Assembly: GCA_964568455.1 (NCBI GenBank)
Contig: CAZMPJ010000009.1
Location: 1-64,000 of the forward strand
DNA length: 64,000 nt
Reading direction: 5' to 3'
From: CAZMPJ01 sp964568455
Lineage (GTDB): Bacteria; Margulisbacteria; WOR-1; O2-12-FULL-45-9
Part shown: piece after piece, positions 9,321 through 17,415 of the stretch
Position numbering within the stretch: position 1 is the stretch's first letter
Layout: each line of letters starts with the position of its first letter
Translations under genes and position numbers: made by a program
Notes under the pieces: generated by a model
The model's input: the letters and a program-made list of their open reading frames with translations, nothing else
What the model was told of the DNA's origin: nothing
The model's database searches: none

Positions 9321-10307
9321 TTAATTAGTTATTTTTTTCCTGATTTCAGTTTCAATCTTGTTAGCGATCTTTTTATTCTCTTTTAAATAATTTGTTGCGC
9401 CTTCGAGTCCTTGGCCCAGTTTTTGGCCTTGGTATGAGAACCAGGATCCGCTTTTTTCTACAATCTCAAGATTTACGCCAAGGTCAATTAATTCTGCTTG
9501 GTGTAAAATCCCTTCCCCGTGAATTAAAATGAAGCTGGTAATACGGAAGGGTGGGGCAACTTTGTTTTTAACGACCTTAACTTTTACTCGCGATCCAATA
9601 ATCCTGTCTGCTTTTTTAATTTTTTCTGAACTTCTAACATCTAAACGCACTGAAGAATAAAACTTTAATGCTCTTCCTCCGGGAGTGGTTTCCGGGTTGC
9701 CAAACATAACTCCGATCTTTTCGCGTAACTGGTTGATAAAGATCATACAAGTTTTAGACTTAGAAATTGCCGCAGTAAGTTTTCTAAGTGCTTGAGACAT
9801 GAGCCGGGCTTGCACACCCATCATGCTGTCTCCCATTTCACCTTCGATTTCTCTTTTTGGAACCAGCGCAGCAACTGAATCAACCACAATAACGTCAATG
9901 GCTCCGGAACGAATTAGGGTTTCTGCGATTTCTAAGGCTTGTTCACCATAATCTGGCTGAGAAATTAATAAATTATCAATATCAACTCCAAGCCTTTTCG
10001 CGTAAGTTGGATCAAGTGAATGTTCGGCGTCAATAAAAGCAGCTGTGCCGCCTTTTTTCTGAACCTCGGCAATAGCATGCAAGCTAACCGTGGTTTTTCC
10101 GCCGCCTTCTGGGCCAAAAATCTCAATTACCCTTCCTCGAGGAAGTCCCCCGACGCCTAAAGCGTCATCTAAACCAATTGATCCCGTGGGAATGGTTTCA
10201 ATTTTAAATTTAGTATGTTCGCCCATCTTCATGATGGAACCTTTGCCAAAGTTTTTTTCGATCTGTGAAATTGCGAGTCCGAGTGCTTTTGCTTTTCCGT
10301 CTGTCAT
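9321..10307 (-). CDS. recA: recombinase RecA
   Basis: This ATP-dependent strand-exchange protein acts in homologous recombination and the SOS response. Walker A is GPEGGGKTT, the Walker B stretch is VIVVDSVAALVPK, and the FINQLREKIGVMFGNPETTPGG region carries the DNA-binding loop. At 328 residues it is slightly short at the acidic C-terminus. An AGGAGGAAAG Shine-Dalgarno site precedes the ATG. The order rimO-pgsA-cinA-recA-rny is a common bacterial neighbourhood. No LexA-type box was recognised. Confidence 0.98.
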   Translation of the reverse strand: MTDGKAKALGLAISQIEKNFGKGSIMKMGEHTKFKIETIPTGSIGLDDALGVGGLPRGRVIEIFGPEGGGKTTVSLHAIAEVQKKGGTAAFIDAEHSLDPTYAKRLGVDIDNLLISQPDYGEQALEIAETLIRSGAIDVIVVDSVAALVPKREIEGEMGDSMMGVQARLMSQALRKLTAAISKSKTCMIFINQLREKIGVMFGNPETTPGGRALKFYSSVRLDVRSSEKIKKADRIIGSRVKVKVVKNKVAPPFRITSFILIHGEGILHQAELIDLGVNLEIVEKSGSWFSYQGQKLGQGLEGATNYLKENKKIANKIETEIRKKITN

Positions 10308-10319
10308 CTTTCTTCCTCC

Positions 10320-10877
10320 TTATTTTAAAATATCTTTGCCTCCCAGATGTAGCCAAAGTAATCCAATGGCAGCCTGGGCAGCTTTTTCCCTGATTTCTGT
10401 TCTAGTCCCTTGCAGATTCAATTCTTTCCATTCTGTCCCTTGATCCGAGGCCAGGGCAATATAAATTCTTCCCACTGGAGCTGGTGGCATAGGGCCTGGC
10501 CCTGCTGCTCCGGTAGCGCTAATGCCAATATCTGTTTTAAACCTTTTCCTGATTTCTTCAGCTAAAGACACGGCTACTTCTTTGCTTACTACTCCGTGCT
10601 TACTAATAATATTGGCTGGGACCCCAACCTGGATTACTTTTGTCCGGTTGTGGTAGCAGACAATTCCGCCCATAAAAAAATCAGAACTGGAAGGTACACT
10701 ACTTAAATGGCTGGCGATTAATCCGCCGGTTAATGATTCTGCTACTGAAATAGTTTGTTTAGACTCTTTTAACAAACCAGCAATCTGTTTGTCACTTATC
10801 TTGCCTATATTTGAGAGGACTTTGGTAAAAAAATCCTCTATTTTTATTTCAACAGCAGGTATTTTTTGTTCTGCCAT
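10320..10877 (-). CDS. CinA C-terminal domain protein (NMN amidohydrolase, PncC-type)
   Basis: It contains the CinA C-terminal domain, whose members hydrolyse the amide of nicotinamide mononucleotide in pyridine-nucleotide salvage. The signatures are VAESLTGGLIASHLSSVPSSS, FFMGGIVCYHN and ISATGAAGPG. Only this domain is present (185 residues) plus about 35 extra N-terminal residues; the N-terminal molybdopterin-binding half of full CinA is missing. The ATG lies 34 bp inside the end of pgsA, so translation is probably coupled. It is followed 12 bp later by recA, the classic cinA-recA order. Confidence 0.9.
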   Translation of the reverse strand: MAEQKIPAVEIKIEDFFTKVLSNIGKISDKQIAGLLKESKQTISVAESLTGGLIASHLSSVPSSSDFFMGGIVCYHNRTKVIQVGVPANIISKHGVVSKEVAVSLAEEIRKRFKTDIGISATGAAGPGPMPPAPVGRIYIALASDQGTEWKELNLQGTRTEIREKAAQAAIGLLWLHLGGKDILK

Positions 10878-11350
10878 AAGTATGCACCACCTGAAATATA
10901 TCCAAGCAGCACTGCTAACCAGAGAACTAGAGAGGCCGTGGGTAATTTAAGAATTAACATGAAAACTGCTAAAACTTGTACTACAGTTTTGGTCTTTGCT
11001 AATAGACTTGCTTCCAGCACTTTGCCGGCGCGAGCTAAGTTTACTCTTAATCCCGAAACCATCAGTTCTCTTGCGACTAGCAGCATTACTGCTACGACAC
11101 TGGCTTTGCTTTGCGCTACCAGTGCCAAAAGAATGGTTATTACAAGGAGCTTATCCGCTAAAGGATCTAAAAATTTGCCCAAATCTGATACTTGGTTAAA
11201 TTTACGGGCGATATACCCGTCCAAAGCATCAGAAAAAGAAAGGGCCAAAAACAAAATTGCCGCTAAACCGTTAATTTCGCTTAAAAGCAGGGCGGCTACC
11301 AGGGGGATAAAAGCAATTCGTAATAATGTAATTACATTTGCAAGGGTCAA
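10844..11350 (-). CDS. pgsA: CDP-diacylglycerol--glycerol-3-phosphate 3-phosphatidyltransferase
   Basis: This integral membrane enzyme makes phosphatidylglycerophosphate, the first step to phosphatidylglycerol. The CDP-alcohol phosphotransferase motif is complete: DALDGYIARKFNQVSDLGKF then DPLADK, giving the D-x2-DG-x2-AR-x8-G-x3-D-x3-D pattern. Four or five hydrophobic segments fill the 168 residues. The start is a TTG overlapping the rimO stop (TTGA), the only start that gives the usual N-terminus TLANVITLLRI. Coupling to rimO is therefore likely. Confidence 0.92.
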   Translation of the reverse strand: MTLANVITLLRIAFIPLVAALLLSEINGLAAILFLALSFSDALDGYIARKFNQVSDLGKFLDPLADKLLVITILLALVAQSKASVVAVMLLVARELMVSGLRVNLARAGKVLEASLLAKTKTVVQVLAVFMLILKLPTASLVLWLAVLLGYISGGAYLWQNKKYLLLK

Positions 11351-12546
11351 ACTACTTCCCCGTAGAGATCGTAAGTACCCGCCTTAGTAATGCGGACTTT
11401 CACTATCTCTCCCGGTGAAATAGATTTTGTTGCTTTTATATGCACTTTGCCATCAATATCAGGAGCATCACATAAAGTTCTGCCGCTGTTTTGATTTTCA
11501 ATGATGGTTTCAAGTGTTTTTCCGACCATGTTTTTGTTTTTTTCTTTTGAAATGCGCTTTGCTAGCCGCATCAATTTATCAAATCGAGCCTGTTTAACTT
11601 TTTCGGAAACCTGCCCCCCTAATTTTGCTGCAGGAGTTCCTTTTTCTCTAGAAAAGGTAAAGACGCCTAGATGGCTAAACTTTACCTGTTTGATAAAAGC
11701 ATACAACTCTTCAAATTCGGTCTTGCCTTCACCGGGGAAACCGACAATAACCGAAGTTCTTAGAGTTATATTAGGTATTTTCCTCCTAATCTTTGATATT
11801 AATTTTTCAAGACCAATGCGCGTATAGCGCCTTTTCATCAGGTGTAAAATTTTATCATATGCGTGCTGGATTGGCAAGTCTAAGTAGGGTACCACCTTCT
11901 TTTCTTTGGCCATTACATTGATTAATTGGTTAGTTATATGAGAAGGGTGGGTGTACATAATGCGGATCCACTTGATCCCTTTTACCTTGGCAGTTTTTCT
12001 TATTATATCGGCAAATTTTGGATGGGCAGTTGTATCCTGGGCCACAAAAATTATCTCTTTAACCCCTCGCTTGGCCAGCCATTTTACTTCATTTATAACA
12101 TCAGCAACCGATCTTGAGCGCAGTTTTCCTCGGATTTTTGGGATCAAACAATATGAGCAGCAATTATTGCAGCCTTCGGCTATTTTGACATAAGCAAACC
12201 AGGGTGGGGTGGCTTTTACTCTTGGTTCATGGTAATCGTAAAGTTGAATGGAATCGATTATACCGTCAACCTTTAATGACGAATTATTCAATGACGAATG
12301 ACGAATTAAATATTTAGGAAAACAACCGGCTAAATAGATTTCTTTCTTATACTTCTCCATTTCTTTGATAACTGCCTTGGCTTCGTCGCGGGCGGATTTT
12401 AAAAACGCGCAAGTATTTATAATAATAATGTCTGCTTTTGCAGGATTATTGGTTAGGCTGTAACCAGAAGCAACTAGTTTTCCCATGATTACTTCGGTGT
12501 CAGTTAAATTTTTTGCGCAACCGAGTGAAATGATATGTGCTTTCAT
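11347..12546 (-). CDS. rimO: ribosomal protein S12 methylthiotransferase RimO
   Basis: This radical-SAM enzyme adds a methylthio group to an aspartate of ribosomal protein S12. The N-terminal domain begins with the RimO-type SLGCAKNLTDTE. The radical-SAM cluster motif is CNNCCSYC (C-x3-C-x2-C) near residue 130. A TRAM domain ends the protein with APDIDGKVHI, which favours RimO over MiaB. Residues about 79-92, between AGCFPKY and DGIID, are encoded by part of a dispersed repeat (see findings) in a stretch that varies in the family. The gene heads the minus-strand run and is divergent from the rluB-like gene. Confidence 0.94.
   Translation of the reverse strand: MKAHIISLGCAKNLTDTEVIMGKLVASGYSLTNNPAKADIIIINTCAFLKSARDEAKAVIKEMEKYKKEIYLAGCFPKYLIRHSSLNNSSLKVDGIIDSIQLYDYHEPRVKATPPWFAYVKIAEGCNNCCSYCLIPKIRGKLRSRSVADVINEVKWLAKRGVKEIIFVAQDTTAHPKFADIIRKTAKVKGIKWIRIMYTHPSHITNQLINVMAKEKKVVPYLDLPIQHAYDKILHLMKRRYTRIGLEKLISKIRRKIPNITLRTSVIVGFPGEGKTEFEELYAFIKQVKFSHLGVFTFSREKGTPAAKLGGQVSEKVKQARFDKLMRLAKRISKEKNKNMVGKTLETIIENQNSGRTLCDAPDIDGKVHIKATKSISPGEIVKVRITKAGTYDLYGEVV
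12273..12309 (+). repeat. partial copy of the 89-bp dispersed repeat, inside rimO
   Basis: This 37-bp stretch matches the left end of the intergenic repeat at 14502-14538 at 35 of 37 positions, ungapped. It lies inside the rimO reading frame and encodes residues near 79-92 without disrupting the frame. Confidence 0.8.
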
Positions 12547-12565
12547 TATCTTACATTATAACATC

Positions 12566-12574
12566 TGTTATAAT
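12566..12574 (+). promoter_or_regulatory. extended -10 promoter of the rluB-like gene
   Basis: TGTTATAAT is a perfect extended -10 ending six bases before the ATG at 12581. It lies in the 34-bp gap between divergent rimO and the pseudouridine synthase, and the transcript would be leaderless. The -35 region (TTATCT, 17-bp spacing) is weak. Confidence 0.6.
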
Positions 12575-12580
12575 AGATTA

Positions 12581-13267
12581 ATGCGCTTACAAAAATATAT
12601 TGCCGAATGTGGCATAGTTTCGCGCCGCAAGGCGGAGGAATTTATAGCACAAGGCCGAGTAAAGGTTAATGGTGAAGTTATTACCCAGCCGGGAACAAAA
12701 ATTGATCCTAAAGAAGATCGGGTTTTTGTAAATGGCAAACTAGCCAGCCTGCGCAAGAAGAAACTTTATTTAAAAATTTATAAACCAAGAGGTGTTTTTA
12801 GTTCCTGCTACCATCGTGGAGAAAAAACCATTATTGATTTTGTAAGAGACTTGCCTTATCGTCTCTATCCTGTTGGCCGCTTAGATAAGGATTCAGAAGG
12901 CTTAATGATTTTAACCAATGATGGTGATTTGGCTAATAAATTAATGCATCCTCGTTACGAGCATGAAAAAGAATATGAAGTTGAAGTAGAAAAGCCAATT
13001 AGTCAAAGATTAATTAAGCGTTTTGAGTATGGGGTAGAGGTTGACGGTAAAAAAACCATGTCAGCAAAAATAAGGTGTGTTGGTTTAAATAAGTTTTTTG
13101 TCACTTTAAAAGAAGGCCGTAAGCGCCAAATAAGGCAAACAGTTAGAGAATCCAGAAACAGGATTGTTAGGCTTAAAAGGATAAGGATTCAAAATATTGA
13201 ACTGGGTGATTTGAAGCCTGGTGAGTTTGAGTATATCGCTTCTAAAGATTTGAATATTTTGGTATAA
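12581..13267 (+). CDS. 23S/16S rRNA pseudouridine synthase, RsuA/RluB family
   Basis: It converts a specific uridine of rRNA to pseudouridine. An N-terminal S4 RNA-binding domain (MRLQKYIAECGIVSRRKAEEF) is followed by the catalytic core with the RsuA/RluB/RluE motif YPVGRLDKDSEGLMILTNDG, whose aspartate is catalytic. The C-terminal motif KEGRKRQIRQ is also typical. The ATG at 12581 follows a perfect extended -10; an upstream in-frame start at 12485 lies inside rimO and is rejected. Whether it acts like RluB or RsuA cannot be decided from sequence alone. The lysC promoter overlaps its last codons. Confidence 0.93.
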   Translation: MRLQKYIAECGIVSRRKAEEFIAQGRVKVNGEVITQPGTKIDPKEDRVFVNGKLASLRKKKLYLKIYKPRGVFSSCYHRGEKTIIDFVRDLPYRLYPVGRLDKDSEGLMILTNDGDLANKLMHPRYEHEKEYEVEVEKPISQRLIKRFEYGVEVDGKKTMSAKIRCVGLNKFFVTLKEGRKRQIRQTVRESRNRIVRLKRIRIQNIELGDLKPGEFEYIASKDLNILV

Positions 13268-13268
13268 T
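13260..13268 (+). promoter_or_regulatory. extended -10 promoter of lysC
   Basis: TGGTATAAT overlaps the last codons of the rluB-like gene and ends nine bases before the lysC ATG. CCAAGG lies between but is too close to the ATG to be a strong ribosome site. A leader of at most two or three bases is likely. Confidence 0.55.
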
Positions 13269-13277
13269 TCCAAGGTT

Positions 13278-14501
13278 ATGGCAATCATTGTACACAAGTA
13301 TGGCGGGACCTCTGTTGGTACCCCGGAAAAAATAAAGAACGTTGCTAAAAAAGTAAAAGCAGTTAAAGATGACGGCAACGATGTAGTAGTGATTGTTTCT
13401 GCAATGGGACATACTACTGATGAATTAATTAATCTCATGGATCAAATCACGGATAACCCAGCTCCTCGTGAATACGATATGTTAGTTTCAACCGGTGAGC
13501 AGGTTTCCGCCTCACTTCTCTCCATGGCTTTGCAAGAAATAGGTTGTCCAGCAGTTTCTTTAACCGGAGGCCAGGCTGGAGTTGAGACTGAAGATATTTA
13601 TAAAAAAGCCAGAATCAAAAATGTTAAACTTGATCGGCTTAAAAAAGAATTAAAAGCTGGTAAAGTGGTAGTTATTACTGGTTTTCAAGGAATTGATAGT
13701 AAAGGCGATATCATTACTATTGGCCGCGGTGGTTCAGACACTTCTGCTGTCGCTATTGCGGCAGCTTTAAAAGCCGATGTTTGTGATATTTATACTGATG
13801 TTGATGGTGTTTATACCACAGACCCTCGCATTGAACCTAATGCCAGGAAGTTAAAAACCATTTCTTACGAAGAAATGTTGGAACTAGCCAGTTTGGGAGC
13901 GCAAGTTTTACATCCGCGCTCAATTGAATGCGCTAGTTTTTATAATATTGTAATTCATTTGCGCTCAAGCACTGATCCGGTTAAGGGTACTTATATTAAG
14001 GAGGCAACAAAAATGGAAAAAAAGGAAGCAGTAAGGGGAATTGCTCTTGATGAAAACATTGCTAAAGTAGGAATCTTAAAAATTCCTGATCAACCAGGAG
14101 TCGCGGCAAAAATATTCAATGCTTTGGCAGCAGAAAGTATTAATGTTGACATGATTGTTCAAAGTATACACTCAAAAGGTTCTTTGGCTGATATGGCTTT
14201 TACAGTAGATAGAACAGAAATCAATAAAGCAGTTGAAGTAACCGAAAAAATTGGTAAAGAATTAAAGGCTGAAGGGGTGGCCTCTGATCCAGATGTATGT
14301 AAAGTTTCAATTGTTGGGGTAGGTATGGTTAGTCAAGCTGGAACCGCCGCTAAGATGTTTAAATCTCTTTCTGCGGAAAAGATTAATATTCAAATGATTT
14401 CTACTTCAGAGATCAAAATCTCTTGTGTAGTTAGAAAAGAAGATGGCAAGAAAGCCGTAAAAGTACTGCATAAGGCTTTTGATTTAGATAAACTTGTGTA
14501 G
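13278..14501 (+). CDS. lysC: aspartate kinase
   Basis: It phosphorylates aspartate to start lysine, threonine, methionine and diaminopimelate synthesis. The kinase domain starts with KYGGTSVGTPEKI and includes GRGGSDTSAVA and YTDVDGVYTTDPR. Two ACT regulatory domains follow (about residues 265-335 and 345-405), the usual site of feedback inhibition by lysine and/or threonine. Its 407 residues match the LysC type with no fused dehydrogenase. An internal AAGGAGG followed by ATG at about 14012 could be a second start for a separate regulatory beta subunit, as known in some aspartate kinases. A copy of the 89-bp repeat begins directly after the stop. Confidence 0.95.
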   Translation: MAIIVHKYGGTSVGTPEKIKNVAKKVKAVKDDGNDVVVIVSAMGHTTDELINLMDQITDNPAPREYDMLVSTGEQVSASLLSMALQEIGCPAVSLTGGQAGVETEDIYKKARIKNVKLDRLKKELKAGKVVVITGFQGIDSKGDIITIGRGGSDTSAVAIAAALKADVCDIYTDVDGVYTTDPRIEPNARKLKTISYEEMLELASLGAQVLHPRSIECASFYNIVIHLRSSTDPVKGTYIKEATKMEKKEAVRGIALDENIAKVGILKIPDQPGVAAKIFNALAAESINVDMIVQSIHSKGSLADMAFTVDRTEINKAVEVTEKIGKELKAEGVASDPDVCKVSIVGVGMVSQAGTAAKMFKSLSAEKINIQMISTSEIKISCVVRKEDGKKAVKVLHKAFDLDKLV

Positions 14502-14502
14502 T

Positions 14503-14591
14503 TAATGACGAATTTATCAATGACGAATGACGAATTAATTTGTAAATTAATCAATTGATCATTCTTTCGTCATTCGAATTTCGTCATTGGA
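14503..14591 (+). repeat. 89-bp dispersed repeat, copy A
   Basis: This element fills the lysC-plsY gap. Its reverse complement occurs at 17416-17504 with 83 of 89 positions identical and no gaps. It contains internal inverted motifs built on AATGACGAA / TTCGTCATT and a central palindrome around TCAATTGATC, so it can fold into an imperfect hairpin. It may also act as a transcript end or stabiliser for lysC. Confidence 0.85.
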
Positions 14592-14599
14592 TTTTTGTT

Positions 14600-15202
14600 A
14601 TGAACATATTTATAGTACTTATAATATCTTATCTCTTAGGTTCCATTCCTTTCAGTCACATCTTTCCCAAGCTAAAAGGTAAGGATGTAAAATCCGCTGG
14701 AACCAAAAATGTTGGAGCAACCAATGCTTTGGTGGTTGCCGGTCCTTTAATGGGAGCTCTGGCTTTAATCGGTGACATTGGCAAAGGCTATCTGGCGGTT
14801 TATTTAGCCACCCAAGCTAGTAATAATCTTTGGATAATTGTTTTTGCCGGTTTACTAGCTATTATTGGCCATGATTTTTCTATATTTTTAAGATTTAAAG
14901 GGGGCAAGGGGGTGGCGACTACGGGCGGGGTATTGTTTGCCCTTGATCCGATTTTAACTATAATTATTTTGCTAATCTGGATTTTAATGATCCTAATTAC
15001 CCGTTATTTTATTCTCTCTACTATTATAATGTTAGGCGCGGTTCCGATTATGATGCTGGTTTTGGCAAAACCAGTGCCAATTGTAGTATTTACTTTGTTA
15101 GCTTTTGTCTTAGCCTTAATCACCCATCGTGATGATGTTTATCGATTTATTACCGGCAAAGAACTTAAAACCTCTGAAGCCATCAACCGCTATATGAAAT
15201 AA
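14600..15202 (+). CDS. plsY: glycerol-3-phosphate acyltransferase PlsY
   Basis: This integral membrane enzyme transfers an acyl group from acyl-phosphate to glycerol-3-phosphate, the first step of phospholipid synthesis. The family signatures are SYLLGSIPFSHIF at the N-terminus, SAGTKNVGATNA (substrate loop), GHDFSIFLRFKGGKGVATTGG, and a final ITHRDDVYRFITGKE. Several transmembrane helices span the 200 residues. The ATG at 14600 is chosen over a TTG at 14555, because that extension would be encoded by the repeat element. No clear ribosome site is visible. The stop is one base before the tRNA-Pro. Confidence 0.94.
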   Translation: MNIFIVLIISYLLGSIPFSHIFPKLKGKDVKSAGTKNVGATNALVVAGPLMGALALIGDIGKGYLAVYLATQASNNLWIIVFAGLLAIIGHDFSIFLRFKGGKGVATTGGVLFALDPILTIIILLIWILMILITRYFILSTIIMLGAVPIMMLVLAKPVPIVVFTLLAFVLALITHRDDVYRFITGKELKTSEAINRYMK

Positions 15203-15203
15203 G

Positions 15204-15277
15204 CGGGGTGTAGCTTAGCTTGGCAGAGCGCTACGTTCGGGACGTAGAGGCCGCTGGTTCGAATCCAGTCACCCCGA
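15204..15277 (+). tRNA. tRNA-Pro (anticodon CGG)
   Basis: It folds as a complete cloverleaf. The acceptor stem CGGGGTG pairs with CACCCCG with discriminator A. The D arm is GCTT/GAGC and the anticodon stem CTACG/CGTAG closes the loop TTCGGGA (anticodon CGG). The variable loop has 5 nt and the T arm is GCTGG TTCGAAT CCAGT. A C1-G72 pair is characteristic of bacterial tRNA-Pro. The 3' CCA is not encoded. It starts one base after plsY and is probably processed from the same transcript. Confidence 0.96.
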
Positions 15278-15282
15278 TTCTC

Positions 15283-15311
15283 TTGACTAGAATCCACTTG
15301 CTTGTTATACT
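15283..15311 (+). promoter_or_regulatory. promoter of the M23 peptidase-bactofilin-rsmI operon
   Basis: TTGACT (15283-15288), a 17-base spacer and TATACT (15306-15311) preceded by TG-n form a near-consensus sigma-70-type promoter. The expected start lies 3-5 bases before the ATG at 15322, so the message is leaderless or nearly so. It is among the clearest promoters in the window. Confidence 0.75.
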
Positions 15312-15321
15312 CAATTACGAG

Positions 15322-16206
15322 ATGAAGAAACATTTTACATTCATGATTGTTCCTCATGATGCACAGGGACGTCTTTTTAGTTTTAAAATTTCCAACAAAG
15401 TTATCTACTTTTTAACTGGATTATGCTTGTTTGCTATATTAATTACTGCTTCAGCTGTTGTTTACTCTGCCCATTTATCCAGAAAACTAGTTTATTATTC
15501 CAACGCCATTGCTAAGAACAAGCAACAGCAAAAAATCATTACTAATTATGCCCAAAAGACCGAAGAAGTGAATAAACTTATCGATCAACTGGTTCAAGAA
15601 GAAAATAGTTTGCGTAAAATGCTGGGTATGAAAAATTGGAAGAGCAAAATTAAACTTTCTTCCAATATAAACCTCCCTTCCGCGGATCAGGCTAAACACA
15701 ATTTAAAAATAGCTGACGCAAAACTAGCGGAGAGAAAACAAAGCTTTGAAGAATTAAAAGGCTGGGTCAATACTGTGCGCAGCCGTTTTGTTTCTACTCC
15801 TTCGCGCTGGCCGATTTATGGAAGAATTGTTTCTCGCTATGGTTACCGCACTTATCCTTGGCGGGGTTTTCATAGTGGAGTGGATATTTCTGGCCGCTAC
15901 GGCGCGCCAATAAGGGTTACTGCTTCAGGAGTAGTTAAGTCAACTGGGTGGATAAAAGGTTATGGTAAAACTGTAGTTGTCGACCATGGTTATGGCAAAT
16001 CAACTCTTTATGCTCATCTATCAAAATATGCGGTAAAAAGAGGGGATAAGGTTGCCAAGGGTCAAGTGATTTGTTATGTAGGTAATACAGGATATAGTAC
16101 CGGGCCGCATTTGCATTATGAAGTTAAAAAAGCGGGTAAAGCGGTTAATCCGGTTTCGTATTTGAATCTTAATATTTTATCAGCCAGCAAAATTTGGAGG
16201 AAATAA
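15322..16206 (+). CDS. M23 family murein endopeptidase
   Basis: This is a membrane-anchored peptidoglycan peptidase. One transmembrane helix (about residues 28-50) is followed by a short coiled coil (about 55-140). The C-terminal LytM/M23 domain carries the zinc ligands in HSGVDISGRYG and HLHYEV. All ligands appear present, so it should be active. The ATG at 15322 gives the usual MKKHFTFMIVPHD start of this class; an earlier frame would begin inside the tRNA. It is followed three bases later by bactofilin, a recurrent pairing in which bactofilin positions an M23 enzyme to shape the cell wall. Confidence 0.92.
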   Translation: MKKHFTFMIVPHDAQGRLFSFKISNKVIYFLTGLCLFAILITASAVVYSAHLSRKLVYYSNAIAKNKQQQKIITNYAQKTEEVNKLIDQLVQEENSLRKMLGMKNWKSKIKLSSNINLPSADQAKHNLKIADAKLAERKQSFEELKGWVNTVRSRFVSTPSRWPIYGRIVSRYGYRTYPWRGFHSGVDISGRYGAPIRVTASGVVKSTGWIKGYGKTVVVDHGYGKSTLYAHLSKYAVKRGDKVAKGQVICYVGNTGYSTGPHLHYEVKKAGKAVNPVSYLNLNILSASKIWRK

Positions 16207-16208
16207 AG

Positions 16209-16685
16209 ATGGGATTTTTGAATTATTTTATAGAAGACAAAGACGGCCATGTTCCTGACGGAATTGACACTATTATCGGCAAAAAAGCTCATTTTAAAGG
16301 AGAGCTTTCAACCAAAGGCTCGGTTTGTGTTAATGGCCGGCTGGAAGGAAAAATTAATACTGATGCGGATTTAATCATTGCTTCCGGCAGTAAGATTGTT
16401 GGAAATATTTCCGGTGGAAATGTGGTTGTTTCCGGTAACGTAGAAGGAAATATAACTGCGGTGCATAATTTAGAAATTAAAAAATCAGGCAGGGTACACG
16501 GAGATCTTGAAGGTGGTCGGATTGTAATTGAAGAGGGTTCTTCTTATCGCGGCAGGGTAAAAGTTAAAAGTACGGAACCGGTAATTGAAGAATCCGTAGA
16601 AGAGCCAGCTCCTCCTTCAGAAGAAAATCAAACCGAAGTAAAAGTTGAGCAAGAACCACAAACCCATATGTTTTCGAATGTCTAA
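16209..16685 (+). CDS. bactofilin (polymer-forming cytoskeletal protein)
   Basis: Bactofilins form nucleotide-free beta-helical filaments at the membrane. The central DUF583 domain (about residues 20-115) shows the repeating beta-helix pattern: IIGKKAHFKGELSTKGSVCV, NGRLEGKINTDADLIIASGSK, then GNISGGNVVVSGNVEGN and VHGDLEGGRIVIEEGS. It is flanked by flexible ends, the C-terminal one acidic and rich in E and P. TTGGAGGAAAT lies at the right distance from the ATG at 16209; an upstream TTG is inside that ribosome site. Its tail overlaps rsmI by 8 bp. Its context suggests it scaffolds the upstream M23 peptidase. Confidence 0.93.
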   Translation: MGFLNYFIEDKDGHVPDGIDTIIGKKAHFKGELSTKGSVCVNGRLEGKINTDADLIIASGSKIVGNISGGNVVVSGNVEGNITAVHNLEIKKSGRVHGDLEGGRIVIEEGSSYRGRVKVKSTEPVIEESVEEPAPPSEENQTEVKVEQEPQTHMFSNV

Positions 16686-17376
16686 GCTCTTTGTAGTTGC
16701 CACTCCAATTGGAAATCTGGAAGACATGACTTATCGTGCAGTGCGCATTTTATCTGAAGTTGACTTAATTGCTGCTGAAGACACTCGAAAAACAAAAACC
16801 CTCTTAACCAGATACAATATTAGTACTCCTATGACGTCTTATCATAAATTTAATATTAGAGCTAAGACCGATGGCTTGATTGAGCAAATTAAAAATGGCA
16901 AAAACATTGCTTTAGTCTCTGATGCTGGAACTCCGGGGATTTCTGACCCTGGGTGGGAGATTATCAGAGGATCAGTTAATCAGAATATTGGGGTTGAGGT
17001 TATTCCTGGTGCTTGCGCTGCAATCGCGGCATTAGTTGGTTCGGGTTTGTCGACGGATAAATTTGTTTTTGAAGGTTTTTTACCTAAAAAACCGGGCAAA
17101 AAGAAAAAGGCGCTTGAAGCGTTAAAGCTAGATCCAAGAACAATTTTAATTTATGAATCTCCTTACCGGGTTAAAAAAACATTAGCAGACATTTTTGCTA
17201 TAATGGGTAACAGGAAAGTTGCTATTTGCCGCGAGTTAACTAAAAAGTTTGAAGAAATTATCCGTGGCAATGTTGAGGAGGTGATGGAGAAAATAAAAGA
17301 GCGTAATCTTAAGGGGGAAGTGGTGGTGGTTGTTTCAGGGTTCTATCAAGAAGCTCAACGGGAGAGACGTAGTTAA
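16678..17376 (+). CDS. rsmI: 16S rRNA (cytidine-2'-O)-methyltransferase RsmI
   Basis: It methylates the 2'-OH of C1402 of 16S rRNA. The tetrapyrrole-methylase fold shows LFVVATPIGNLEDMTYRAVRIL, AAEDTRKTKTLL, ALVSDAGTPGISDPG and VIPGACAAIAALVGSGLSTD. The conserved FEGFLPKKPGKKKK and YESPYRVKKTL follow. The ATG at 16678 overlaps the end of bactofilin, and the 232-residue length fits although the C-terminal domain is short. A 5-bp GC hairpin (17380-17396) and the inverted copy of the 89-bp repeat follow the stop. Confidence 0.95.
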   Translation: MSKLFVVATPIGNLEDMTYRAVRILSEVDLIAAEDTRKTKTLLTRYNISTPMTSYHKFNIRAKTDGLIEQIKNGKNIALVSDAGTPGISDPGWEIIRGSVNQNIGVEVIPGACAAIAALVGSGLSTDKFVFEGFLPKKPGKKKKALEALKLDPRTILIYESPYRVKKTLADIFAIMGNRKVAICRELTKKFEEIIRGNVEEVMEKIKERNLKGEVVVVVSGFYQEAQRERRS

Positions 17377-17415
17377 GTAGTGGGTTCTATTCCCACCTTG
17401 GTTTGAATAAAATGA

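Noticed and set aside
14012..14501. A separate internal gene for a regulatory subunit of aspartate kinase (AAGGAGG then ATG at about 14012)
   Set aside because: Plausible, because such subunits are known, but the sequence alone does not show that the internal start is used; I mention it only within the lysC entry.
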